Source of the DNA: CBDDCA01 sp965218205 | Lineage (GTDB): Bacteria; Spirochaetota; Spirochaetia; WTKD01; G963693115 | Assembly (NCBI GenBank): GCA_965218205.1 | Contig: OZ244590.1 | Location: 1,922,001 to 1,986,000 of the forward strand | DNA: 64,000 bases | Direction: 5' to 3' | Shown here: piece by piece, positions 38,353-46,474 of the stretch | Position numbering within the stretch: position 1 is the first letter of the stretch | How the letters are laid out: each line of letters opens with the position of its first letter | The notes under the pieces: model-generated | The model's database searches: none | Told to the model about the DNA's origin: nothing | What the model saw: only the letters and a program-made list of their open reading frames with translations | Made by a program: the position numbers and the translations under genes

Positions 38353-39741
38353 TTACTTTATTGGTACAGATAGTTTGTCTCTTGCTATACAAATATTGTT
38401 TGATATAGCATAGCATTCAACATAATGTTTTCCAGAGTAGGCAGTGTTTTCAGGGTTGTTACATGTTTGATCTTTTGTAATTTCTCCTCTTTTTTGATCT
38501 ACTGTTACCTCAGGAGAACTTTTATCATTCTGAACTTTCCACATTGTATAGTTATACTTTATCTCTATATCTTTTTTGATATAAAATTGTATTTCTCTCT
38601 TTTTAGGAATATCATTGCCTTTCTGTAGGAATTCACTAACTTTTCCCTCTCGAAAACCATCTTTTTTTGTAAGATGACCATCAATTTTAAATTGATGATT
38701 ATTATCTTCAATTAAGACAGGAATATTAAAATCAAATAGATATTTTTCAGAGTTATTTCTTTTGTAAAAATTTGCTTTTATTAATGATTCAACACAATAT
38801 TTATCAAAAAAATGTTCTAATCTAATCAAAAAAGCATCTCTTGCTTGGATAATTTTACTTTTTTGTTCCTTTGTTAAACCATTCAAATATTCATCAATAT
38901 ATTTTTTATTATCAGCCTTGTCTTTTATTTGTGGTTTCTCTATGATTTTGGGAATTTCACAAAAGAATTTAAAAATACTATCAAAAATTTCTAGCTTTTT
39001 GTTCTCGTTAAAATATTTTGTTATGACTTGTTCAATATGAAAAGATTTCAATTTGAAATTTTTATTTTTATCATTTTCTTTGCATACATTTTTCCATGCT
39101 TTTATAAATTTTACTGTTTTTCTAAAATCACGATTTGATTGATTTAATTCTTCTGCTATTTTAATATAACTTCTCGGATCCGTATGAATCCAACCCATTT
39201 TTTTACTACTTGGATGTAAATCTTTTATCTTTTGCTCATGCTTTTTTTTTATGATTTCAGGAATTTTATAAGTTTCTTGTTTAAATTCATTTTTGGAAAA
39301 ACTATAAGCAGGGACTACATCAATGGCAAAAATTTCTTTATCTTCACTACCTGTGAATTCAACAGTAACAGAATGGGTTTGTTTCAATATATTAACTTTA
39401 TATTTTGTAGTATTTTTATATTCTTTATAAATTTTATCAATAAGTTCTTTTTTATCAATACATCCTTTATAAATTTTATCAATAAGTTTTTTTAATAAAA
39501 GCTCAGGATTATGATTATTTTCATCCCAACATCCTAAAATATACAGAATATCAAGATCATGCAATGGTCTGATTGCTGTAAATCTTTTATATGATCCAAT
39601 TTGTAAAGTCTTATCTTGTCCTAATAATTCTCCAAAAAATTTATATATCTGAGATACAAAATTCCTATCGTTTTCTCCAGGAGTAATTTTTTCTTTTACA
39701 TATTCACGAAATTTATTATTAAATATTTCTTTTTTACTCAT
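38353..39741 (-). CDS. CD-NTase (cGAS/DncV-like nucleotidyltransferase) with C-terminal AGS-C-like sensor domain
   Basis: The protein has 462 residues. The nucleotidyltransferase site is GSYKRFTAIRPLHDLDILYI at 49-68, giving GS plus the metal-binding pair Asp62 and Asp64, and the third carboxylate is Asp141 in EIFAIDVVPAY. A helical OAS/CD-NTase C-lobe follows (residues 160-320). The final 100 residues, ending GKHYVECYAISNNICIARDK, resemble the AGS-C nucleotide-sensor domain found on CBASS enzymes. It is expected to make a cyclic or linear oligonucleotide signal upon phage infection. AAGGAG lies 8 bases before the ATG. The gene lies 37 bases after a membrane-protein gene, its probable effector. 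It is AT-rich relative to neighbours, a sign of transfer. No Cap2/Cap3-type accessory genes are present. Confidence 0.82.
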   Translation of the reverse strand: MSKKEIFNNKFREYVKEKITPGENDRNFVSQIYKFFGELLGQDKTLQIGSYKRFTAIRPLHDLDILYILGCWDENNHNPELLLKKLIDKIYKGCIDKKELIDKIYKEYKNTTKYKVNILKQTHSVTVEFTGSEDKEIFAIDVVPAYSFSKNEFKQETYKIPEIIKKKHEQKIKDLHPSSKKMGWIHTDPRSYIKIAEELNQSNRDFRKTVKFIKAWKNVCKENDKNKNFKLKSFHIEQVITKYFNENKKLEIFDSIFKFFCEIPKIIEKPQIKDKADNKKYIDEYLNGLTKEQKSKIIQARDAFLIRLEHFFDKYCVESLIKANFYKRNNSEKYLFDFNIPVLIEDNNHQFKIDGHLTKKDGFREGKVSEFLQKGNDIPKKREIQFYIKKDIEIKYNYTMWKVQNDKSSPEVTVDQKRGEITKDQTCNNPENTAYSGKHYVECYAISNNICIARDKLSVPIK

Positions 39742-39778
39742 ATAAAATCTCCTTGATTATTTTATCTGGGATAGCCCT

Positions 39779-40300
39779 TTATTTTTTTTCATAGCTAGTT
39801 GTAATAAGTGAAGTTAAAATGTCATTAAGCAATCTTCCTTTAAAATTAACAATAACAGTATTCTGCCGATCGGCAATATCAGACATTTTTTCAGGAGGAA
39901 TACTTTGAGGTTTTGCATAAATGATAATTGCTGTTTGTTCATCTTTTCTCATATTAAAGATATTCTCAATTTTTTCTTTCATGGTTTCCCAATCAATTAA
40001 ATAGATGGTTTTATCTTTTGCTTTTTCCATGCTATATTCATCTATACAAATAATATTTTGTTCTTTAAAAATTTTTGAATCTATGAGTAATGTTTTTAGA
40101 ATACCAAATTGTTTCGATGATCCAAAAATAGCAATTTTTCTTTTCCATAAAGCAATGCCAAGTCTAAAAGTAATTGGTGTAATTCTAAAAAACAGCATAA
40201 ATATTTTATAAAAAAATCCTAATATTAAACATATCACTGTTATTCCACCAATTATTGAGAAAATAGGATGATTAAAAAAATTAGTTACTAATTCCATCAT
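39779..40300 (-). CDS. Membrane-anchored Rossmannoid protein, candidate CBASS effector
   Basis: The protein has about 173 residues. One or two hydrophobic helices (IFSIIGGITVICLILGFFYK and IFMLFF) near 10-42 are followed by an alternating beta/alpha domain with strands KIAIFG, NIICID, TIYLIDW, TAIIIYAK and TVIVNFK, like a receiver, TIR-like or SLOG-like fold. I see no catalytic signature. It is encoded directly upstream of the CD-NTase on the same strand. Membrane effectors that disrupt the inner membrane are common in CBASS, so a signal-gated effector is inferred. I prefer the ATG at 40300 (AAGGAGG 13 bases before) over an in-frame TTG at 40312, which is too close to the Shine-Dalgarno. The exact family is unrecognised. 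Confidence 0.65.
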   Translation of the reverse strand: MMELVTNFFNHPIFSIIGGITVICLILGFFYKIFMLFFRITPITFRLGIALWKRKIAIFGSSKQFGILKTLLIDSKIFKEQNIICIDEYSMEKAKDKTIYLIDWETMKEKIENIFNMRKDEQTAIIIYAKPQSIPPEKMSDIADRQNTVIVNFKGRLLNDILTSLITTSYEKK

Positions 40301-40330
40301 TTGAATTTCCAATCCTCCTTACACGATAGT

Positions 40331-40362
40331 ATCATGATATACTATATTTAGTATATCATGAT
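40331..40362. promoter_or_regulatory. Perfect 14-bp inverted repeat upstream of the CBASS-like operon
   Basis: atcatgatatacta (40331-40344) and tagtatatcatgat (40349-40362) are perfect inverted copies around a 4-base spacer, in the intergenic region between the divergent effector gene (start near 40300) and the outer-membrane protein gene at 40438. The position suits an operator or a promoter-proximal hairpin. It is AT-rich, so chance cannot be wholly excluded. Confidence 0.5.
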
Positions 40363-40437
40363 AGAATATTTACGAGATGTAAGTAGTAAATGAAATTCCC
40401 CACTCTCGCACACACTTTATAGTATGCTAAATATAGT

Positions 40438-41478
40438 ATGTCTCGCTTCATCCATATCATCACTTTTATATTCTTGCTCGTAATAATACCATGTACTGCA
40501 AAGGCACAGTCTCTGTCTTCCCTTGCTTCTATACTGAACAATATAAAAAACAAAGTTGATACTACTTTCCATCTTTCAAGTCTTTCTAGCATTGTTGCTA
40601 CTCCTATATCAGACAATACTTATTTTAGCTCTCTTACAAAAAATAACACAAATACGCTTCACTCTACACAGCAAAATACACACAGTCAAGCATATAACAA
40701 CAATCAATATCAGTTTGAAGTATCTATAAATACCAGTGCTGTCGCAAGCAACCTTTGGTATCTTATGACAACAACCAATCGATTTGATGAAGTACTAACA
40801 AAGGAAATGATAGGGGCTAGTACCACAATACAAATGAGGCTAAAGCCTTGGACTCCTCCACTTACGCTAGGGTTTCATCTTGGAAACTTAGCTCTCCGTT
40901 TTGATAGCATGCAATTACGTTGGTACAGTATGGGAGCACATGTTCACTATACGATATTGAAACAAAACCATACATGGCAACCAACATTTTCCACTATGCT
41001 GTTGTACGCCTATTCTTTTTTTGGAATATACTATCCACTTTCAACAGTAGAAATTCAAGGAATTGATAATTTAGATAGTGATTTTAGAGTAAAACTTGAT
41101 GCTCCTGCATTAGATTTTGATACAAATATACATAGTATTGCATGGCGTGTTATTATACATAAAACATGGAATAGCATTACACCATTTCTTTTGCTAGAAC
41201 CTGCTCTCTATATAAGTGATGTATCAACTGTAACTGATGGCATTATTTATTTAAGTGAAGATAAAGGAAAAACATACACAAAAGAGACTTCGCTAAAAGC
41301 TATAGCCAGCAATTTCCTCAATAGAAACGGACTGAACGATAGTCAATCATCAATAAAAGGGTCCTTGCAACTCATCGGAGGAACACAGTTTGCTATTGGA
41401 GCAACTCAAATGACATTCCAAATTGGGTTTGACTTTATCTCTTTTTACAGTACTTTTGGTATTAGTCTGCAACTCTGA
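40438..41478 (+). CDS. Secreted protein, predicted outer-membrane beta-barrel, unknown family
   Basis: The protein has 346 residues with a cleavable signal peptide (MSRFIHIITFIFLLVIIPCTAKA). After a Ser/Asn/Thr-rich stretch (25-90) come alternating amphipathic strands such as LTLGFHLGNLALRF, RWYSMGAHVHYTIL and AWRVIIHKTWNSITPFLLLEPALYI. The last strand, MTFQIGFDFISFYSTFGISL followed by QL, fits a barrel-closing segment. I do not recognise the family. No strong Shine-Dalgarno precedes the ATG, though other starts are worse. It is divergent from the CBASS-like pair, with the 14-bp inverted repeat between. Confidence 0.65.
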   Translation: MSRFIHIITFIFLLVIIPCTAKAQSLSSLASILNNIKNKVDTTFHLSSLSSIVATPISDNTYFSSLTKNNTNTLHSTQQNTHSQAYNNNQYQFEVSINTSAVASNLWYLMTTTNRFDEVLTKEMIGASTTIQMRLKPWTPPLTLGFHLGNLALRFDSMQLRWYSMGAHVHYTILKQNHTWQPTFSTMLLYAYSFFGIYYPLSTVEIQGIDNLDSDFRVKLDAPALDFDTNIHSIAWRVIIHKTWNSITPFLLLEPALYISDVSTVTDGIIYLSEDKGKTYTKETSLKAIASNFLNRNGLNDSQSSIKGSLQLIGGTQFAIGATQMTFQIGFDFISFYSTFGISLQL

Positions 41479-41574
41479 TTGTAACAAAAATCTGAAAATG
41501 TTATCATGTATATATGAAAAATATTATTATAAATAACTAAAGAATTTTTATATAAAAAGTATACTATCACCACC

Positions 41575-41595
41575 AAAAGGAAATATCCTTTTTTC
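41575..41595 (+). terminator. Weak intrinsic terminator-like hairpin
   Basis: aaaagga and tcctttt form a 7-bp stem with a 4-base loop, followed by further T residues, about 100 bases after the outer-membrane protein gene. The stem is short and AT-rich. Between it and the next gene at 41720 there is nothing else recognisable. Confidence 0.35.
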
Positions 41596-41719
41596 TGTAA
41601 TACTCAACAAGCTTCAGTAAATATTTGTCATATGTATCGTATCTATAAAAATGGATTGTGGGAAACATTACTCCCCATCATTTCTCAAAGAGAATAATTC
41701 AATTATATTACATATTAAT

Positions 41720-42508
41720 TTATGTTGGTTTTAACCAATCACTCTGAGGTTGTACTATAAGTCTAGCGTTATTATAAGCCATTCCTATCGTAAGACAAGT
41801 AGATGCAGTGTAGTTGTATTCATTTTCACGTATTGCTAATGCTAAATCAGGATTATCAGATCCTTCAGTTAAATACAATGGGATAAGAAGTTGTACAATA
41901 CCATTATAGTATTGTGGAACAGCAATTTTATAATTACAAATTAATCGCTTTCTAATCCTCTCAATAACACCTGATAAATATATTTTTATCTCTTCTTCTG
42001 GTTTATTTTTCAATCCTTTAGGAAATCTTTCTTTATTATCCTGTATTATATGCTCATAATTTACAATTATTTCTTTTTTTGGATTATATAATAATTTTGA
42101 TGGTATAGAAAAATAATCTGCTCTTTCTGGATATTTTCCATCACAATAAGAAGATAAGTAATAATCACTATCTTTACAGAAACCTCGAGAAATCCATGGA
42201 GAAGCAGAATCTTTTTTATTTCTCTGAAAGATTGCATAAATACGATTATCAAATGTATTTAATAACCCTGTATTAAAGCAACAATAATTATTATTAGAAG
42301 TATAAGTTATTTTTTTATCGTTATATAATTTTAAAAAAGTATGTGTCAAATAATTCCATAATACAGGATAGGACCATTGCTTATTTTCAGTTAAGACTGG
42401 TTTTCCCCATTCTTCCTTTGTAGCCATATTAGCTAAATCTGACTTATACTTTTCTATGCCGTTAGGAATAAATGCAAAATCCGTTAGTTTCTTTATCTTT
42501 TTTTCCAT
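41720..42508 (-). CDS. DUF3825-like protein
   Basis: The protein has about 262 residues from MEKKIKKLTDFAFIPNGIEK; the ATG at 42508 has GGAG 7 bases before it, whereas the in-frame ATG at 42541 has none and lies inside a hairpin. The blocks CCFNTGLLNTFDNRIYAIFQ near 75-95 and the C-terminal ENEYNYTASTCLTIGMAYNN, with ARLIVQPQSDWL after it, match my memory of DUF3825, a domain of unknown function sometimes fused to RNA-related modules. There is no signal peptide or TM, so it should be cytoplasmic. It stands alone on the minus strand with a long structured leader. Function is unknown. Confidence 0.6.
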   Translation of the reverse strand: MEKKIKKLTDFAFIPNGIEKYKSDLANMATKEEWGKPVLTENKQWSYPVLWNYLTHTFLKLYNDKKITYTSNNNYCCFNTGLLNTFDNRIYAIFQRNKKDSASPWISRGFCKDSDYYLSSYCDGKYPERADYFSIPSKLLYNPKKEIIVNYEHIIQDNKERFPKGLKNKPEEEIKIYLSGVIERIRKRLICNYKIAVPQYYNGIVQLLIPLYLTEGSDNPDLALAIRENEYNYTASTCLTIGMAYNNARLIVQPQSDWLKPT

Positions 42509-42524
42509 AAATACTCCAAATATT

Positions 42525-42561
42525 CTTGTCTTGAGAGGCATTCTTTGCCCCTCAAGACAAG
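42525..42561 (-). promoter_or_regulatory. 16-bp stem-loop in the leader of the DUF3825-like gene
   Basis: cttgtcttgagaggca (42525-42540) and tgcccctcaagacaag (42546-42561) form a stem around a 5-base loop. The single mismatch is a G-U wobble only in the minus-strand RNA, meaning the hairpin is fully paired in the transcript of the downstream gene. It ends 17 bases before the start codon, next to the Shine-Dalgarno. A translational or attenuation control element is inferred. Confidence 0.55.
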
Positions 42562-42873
42562 ACTATAAAAATTAAAAATTATTTCACAACTTACCAGGCG
42601 TGTGACAACCCATCATAAAAAATCACTAGTTAAATAATTTCGCACTAAATAGTGCATAACATTTTTTTATATAGTAAGATATTTGTAATAAAATGTCAAG
42701 AGTTTTTTTGGAAATTTCTGTACTTTTACCATCTCGTATGAACCCCCAAAATCCATGACAGTAATTATACTATCATGGAAATAATAAGAAAAAAGAGGTA
42801 AAATTTTAAGATAATTTTCCTATTTAGGTTAATTATTGTATATAATTCCCATACCACTTTGGTTACTAATAGC
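42562..42873. other. 312-base intergenic region with two small palindromes
   Basis: The region contains gcacta/tagtgc (42642-42655) and ccatgacagta/tactatcatgg (42753-42778, one mismatch). These lie within AT-rich DNA upstream of the DUF3825-like gene and downstream of the alpha/beta hydrolase gene. They could be operators or a terminator. No gene or RNA family is recognisable. Confidence 0.4.
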
Positions 42874-44256
42874 TTATCGAAATTGCAATAACCAGTGTAA
42901 GCCAATTATGTAGTGTATAATAGCTGTGCTTTCATGTTGTATGGCATCTGCTTGCCCCCATTCCCCAATGTATTCTTCAATATCTTCCTGTACTTGTCCA
43001 CTTACTGCTTTTAAGTCTGCGATAAATTTTCTGACTTGCTCTATAGCAATAAGTGCATCTTTTTCATGATGGATGATATATATTTTTCCTGATAATTTCC
43101 ATGGTATGATGCTATCTTTTTTTATCTGTTCCCACATACCAGCGTATGCAGGATCTGTAGCATGATTATCAATAAAATTACGCGTATAGGTTTCTGCCAT
43201 AACCGAACTTAGTAAATTGTCTATGTATTTTTCTGTATGGTCGCCACTAAACATATCAACAAAATCTAAGCTCGCATAGGGACTATTATAAATAGTATCG
43301 TAGTCTATCCCTATATCTATACCTACATTCTTAAGCGATTTATATCCCTGTAATGTATAGGGGATAAATGCTTCAAGAGATGTTTTTTCCGTTTGCAAAA
43401 ACGATGTTAAAAATGATCGTAAATCATATACACCAGCAGAGCTTACTCCTCCCACTATCGTATATTTAGAAGCATAATGAGGATCAGTATTGAGTGCACG
43501 ATATACATGGGTAGTAAGCCATGCTCCATGAGAAAATCCAACAAGCACGATTTTTTTTGTGTTAATAGGAATCCCTATGGCTTTATATTCGTCTACTGCT
43601 GCATCTAAGCCTTTTATAATATCTTTTACTAATATCTTAGAATACATAAAAGGATGCATCTTGTCTTTACTTGCCCCTAAGCCTACAAAGTCAGGCTGGT
43701 ACACGGCAAATCCAGTACTTGCGCTCAGTAATAAAGGATGCAGGTGCGGATCAAATCCTGATATTGAATCTAAACTAAAATCTCTGTTTCTTGCAAGTAC
43801 TTCGGTAGGAGCAAGACTGTTTTCTACTACTGTATGATGCATGGTAACAAACAAAGGCCACCCATCTTTCGGAGGAGGAGCAGTAGGATACATTAACGCA
43901 GCACTGGACTGTATTGATTCTTGCTTATATGTGCTTTCAAAGACAATATTTTTTGTTTTCACATTATACTTTATTGCTTCTCTTATTGCTTGTAAATGAT
44001 CGACTGTATCATCCGATTTCCATTTATACTTTCTTGTTGCTAAATCAGCAAAATTAAAAAAAAGCTCAATTTCATCATAATAATATCCTATCTCACCTGA
44101 GGAGGAATCTTTAGGAAAGGAGTTTTCAAAATCAATGCCACAGGATATATATCCTGTAACAAATACTATGAGCAATAGGTACATAGTTATAGAGAACGCA
44201 GTTATTTTTTTATGTACTAATTTCATACACATATTGTATACTATATTATATAGCAT
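42874..44256 (-). CDS. Alpha/beta-hydrolase lipoprotein (lipase/esterase-like)
   Basis: The protein has 460 residues, or 450 if the Met at codon 11 (MKLVHKKITAF) is used. The hydrophobic leader ends VFVTGYISC, a lipobox-like Cys. The hydrolase core shows an oxyanion region PLFVTMHHTVVE, YQPDFVGLGASKDKM, the nucleophile elbow VGFSHGAW near residues 240-247 (Ser catalytic), and a late IYIIHHEKDALIAIEQVRKF with the probable Asp. These are secreted-lipase/dienelactone-hydrolase-like features. It is probably anchored to a membrane facing the periplasm or cell surface. Substrate is unknown. It is divergent from the NYN gene, sharing a 65-base intergenic region. Confidence 0.75.
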   Translation of the reverse strand: MLYNIVYNMCMKLVHKKITAFSITMYLLLIVFVTGYISCGIDFENSFPKDSSSGEIGYYYDEIELFFNFADLATRKYKWKSDDTVDHLQAIREAIKYNVKTKNIVFESTYKQESIQSSAALMYPTAPPPKDGWPLFVTMHHTVVENSLAPTEVLARNRDFSLDSISGFDPHLHPLLLSASTGFAVYQPDFVGLGASKDKMHPFMYSKILVKDIIKGLDAAVDEYKAIGIPINTKKIVLVGFSHGAWLTTHVYRALNTDPHYASKYTIVGGVSSAGVYDLRSFLTSFLQTEKTSLEAFIPYTLQGYKSLKNVGIDIGIDYDTIYNSPYASLDFVDMFSGDHTEKYIDNLLSSVMAETYTRNFIDNHATDPAYAGMWEQIKKDSIIPWKLSGKIYIIHHEKDALIAIEQVRKFIADLKAVSGQVQEDIEEYIGEWGQADAIQHESTAIIHYIIGLHWLLQFR

Positions 44257-44321
44257 ATAGCATTTCTACACTAACGAACAAATAGTGCTACACTATATAA
44301 AACACACAAAGGATACACATA

Positions 44322-45008
44322 ATGAAAGTAAGCGTATTGATTGACGGTGGGTACTTACATAAAATACTCAAAAAATATAATGTACATATTGATGAAAAAG
44401 CTATTCATACTATTGTTACCTCTTCTCTTGATAAAAAAGAAATATTACACAAAATAGTATACTATGATTGTCGCCCTTACAAATTCGAAAACGAAGATAC
44501 AAACGGAGAAGACACAACATTTGAAAAAAATAATCAGCTATTAGATACTTTAGCAAAACAAGATCAGTATGTGCTACGTCTCGGTAAACTCATGTTTTTA
44601 GGCAGAAATGACAAAGGACATCCTCTGTTAGTACAAAAAGGAGTAGACATTCGCATTGCATTAGATATAGCTCGCATCATTATGGTAGGAAAAATTGATC
44701 GCCTTATCATTATCACAGGCGATACTGATTTAGTCCCTGCAATGCAAATGGCACGTTCCTATGATATACAAATAGTAGCCATAAATATAGAGCATCTTGC
44801 ATATGATCTGTATTCTCATTCAGATTTCGTTCGTACTATTGATATAGAAAAACTTGTCAAAAAGAAAGTATTGAAAAAATTTAAGAAACAAAAGGCTTTA
44901 CTACCAGCTCCTGCAGCCTCTGCAGCTCCTGTAAAAAAACCAACAGTACCTCGCAAAGGCAGAGCAAAAACTCCCTATAACAACAAAAGAGCAAAGCAAA
45001 CACAATAA
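44322..45008 (+). CDS. NYN-domain protein (LabA/DUF88-like, PIN-fold putative RNase)
   Basis: The protein has 228 residues. The NYN fold is shown by VSVLIDGGYLHKIL at 3-16 (first Asp), KGVDIRIALDIARIIMVGKI near 107-126 and LIIITGDTDLVPAMQMARSY near 129-150, which supplies the acidic cluster of the active site. LabA-type NYN proteins are predicted RNases. The C-terminus (185-228) is a Lys/Ala/Pro-rich basic tail likely to bind nucleic acid. AAAGGA lies upstream of the ATG. It is monocistronic, with convergent genes downstream. Confidence 0.82.
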   Translation: MKVSVLIDGGYLHKILKKYNVHIDEKAIHTIVTSSLDKKEILHKIVYYDCRPYKFENEDTNGEDTTFEKNNQLLDTLAKQDQYVLRLGKLMFLGRNDKGHPLLVQKGVDIRIALDIARIIMVGKIDRLIIITGDTDLVPAMQMARSYDIQIVAINIEHLAYDLYSHSDFVRTIDIEKLVKKKVLKKFKKQKALLPAPAASAAPVKKPTVPRKGRAKTPYNNKRAKQTQ

Positions 45009-45055
45009 TACTCTTGTACTCTTTGTCTACAGAAGATACACCAGATGAGAGCATT

Positions 45056-45120
45056 CCATTATAGTAACAATACTGTTGTTTTTGAAAGGATGCCATTATA
45101 GTAACAATACTGTTGTTTTT
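45056..45120. repeat. Two 28-bp direct repeats, period 37 bp
   Basis: The sequence starting ccattatagtaacaatactg is repeated exactly at 45056-45083 and 45093-45120 in the convergent intergenic region after the NYN gene. It is followed by two copies of actatggcat. This could be a small tandem repeat or a decayed element end. Confidence 0.6.
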
Positions 45121-45148
45121 AAAAGATGCCATTAAAAATACTATGGCA

Positions 45149-45556
45149 TTAAAATACTATGGCATCAATAGCATCGTCTGTATTCTTACTTTGTTTTACA
45201 ATACGAATAAAGATACGATTTGGCAAGCAGGCTAACCATTCCCCATTATTCTCAATAGGGCTAGATTTTATACATATCTTAAGGGGACCTGGAGAGTCTG
45301 TAACTGATACTTTCTCATCTTGTATTATTACCGAAGTAACTCCAAGTGGTCCTTGAAAGCTAAGGGTGGCATTCTCCTGTAATTGATAGATAAATGTATC
45401 TTGTGCAGTTTTAATTTCTACCTGGGACAGTCCTGTCCCTCTATCAAAAATAAACAAAGAGAGCATAACAAGCAAAACAAGATACCCTGCTATAATCACT
45501 ACATCAAGTGGCTTAACATAGCGTAGTACCCTCAATATTTTATAATGTATCGACAT
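45149..45556 (-). CDS. NusG domain II-containing membrane-anchored protein
   Basis: The protein has about 135 residues from MSIHYKILRVLRYVKPLDVV. One N-terminal transmembrane helix (VVIIAGYLVLLVMLSLFIF) precedes an extracytoplasmic domain with the NusG_II pattern: LKICIKSSPI...EWLACLPNRIFIRIV, including the two characteristic Cys. Such proteins are conserved in Firmicutes and spirochaetes, function unknown. I chose the ATG at 45556, which overlaps the last 17 bases of thyX; an in-frame GTG at 45619 is possible but has no Shine-Dalgarno. It is the last gene of the long minus-strand run beginning with lysA. Confidence 0.7.
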   Translation of the reverse strand: MSIHYKILRVLRYVKPLDVVIIAGYLVLLVMLSLFIFDRGTGLSQVEIKTAQDTFIYQLQENATLSFQGPLGVTSVIIQDEKVSVTDSPGPLKICIKSSPIENNGEWLACLPNRIFIRIVKQSKNTDDAIDAIVF

Positions 45557-46457
45557 CCTTTTTTTCACTATTTGTAATAGCTGATATTTTCTTAAGAAAT
45601 TCAGTTTTTTCTCTGCCACTTAAGGATTGTGCATGTTCTGCTATAGAAGCAATATTTTCATCAATAGCATTAGAAGGAGTATCTTGATTTGCAGTTTCAT
45701 GATAGTGGGTATGAAATAACTGTTTAAGAGCGGGATATTCGTTTGCATAAAATTCAGTTGTATGAAGTATATAATCATTAAACGCTTCACATGCAAAGGG
45801 ACAGATTGCTTGAATAATGTTCATAATTTCCTGTGCATATACACGAATTTCATATTGAGCATGAGCATGAAGGCGTAAGTGCAAAAAATGAAACAGATTA
45901 TGCAAATCTATTTGCCAATACATTTCTGTAAATAAAGCCACAGGAAGACATATACGTGCAATTTCCCTCGCTATGCCTTTTTCTATTAACTGTTCATAGA
46001 CAGCGTAGGCTTGTTCATACTGTGTACGTAACAAAGCTCTAATTTCATCTTGTTCTTGTGCTAACAGAGGAACATCTTCGCGCCCTTGCTTATTATTGGC
46101 ACTCTGTTTTGTAATGTATTGTCCCTCAGGAAGATAAAATTCTGATGGCATAACACTATAACGTGCAGATATTTCGTTCATCCGTGCAGTACGATGACGT
46201 TGCCACTGACGGGCTACAAACAATGGCAATTTCACATGAAATGTAAATACAACTTGTTCAAAAGGAGAGGTGTGAGCATTTCGTAATAGATAGCGAATTA
46301 AGCCTCTATCTTCACGCACTTTTTTCGTGCCTTCTCCATAAGAAACACGTGCTGCATTTACAATAGTACTGTCATCTCCTAAATGTGCTACTAATCGTAT
46401 AAAACCATGATCAAGCACTTTTCTAAGATTATATATTTCTGTGTGTGTATCGTTCAT
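45540..46457 (-). CDS. thyX: Flavin-dependent thymidylate synthase ThyX
   Basis: It converts dUMP to dTMP using methylene-tetrahydrofolate, FAD and NADPH. The protein has about 305 residues from MNDTHTEIYNLRKVLDHGFI. The ThyX signature RHRTARMNEISARYS is at 87-101. A conserved His-containing helix occurs later (LHNLFHFLHLRLHAHAQYEI). The final 60 residues, rich in Asp, Glu and Ser, extend beyond typical ThyX. AAAGGA lies 10 bases before the chosen ATG; a longer frame begins inside the NadR-like gene and is less likely. It sits between the NadR-like and NusG-II genes in a tight run. Confidence 0.92.
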   Translation of the reverse strand: MNDTHTEIYNLRKVLDHGFIRLVAHLGDDSTIVNAARVSYGEGTKKVREDRGLIRYLLRNAHTSPFEQVVFTFHVKLPLFVARQWQRHRTARMNEISARYSVMPSEFYLPEGQYITKQSANNKQGREDVPLLAQEQDEIRALLRTQYEQAYAVYEQLIEKGIAREIARICLPVALFTEMYWQIDLHNLFHFLHLRLHAHAQYEIRVYAQEIMNIIQAICPFACEAFNDYILHTTEFYANEYPALKQLFHTHYHETANQDTPSNAIDENIASIAEHAQSLSGREKTEFLKKISAITNSEKKDVDTL

Positions 46458-46474
46458 TGTATGGTATTCCTTTA

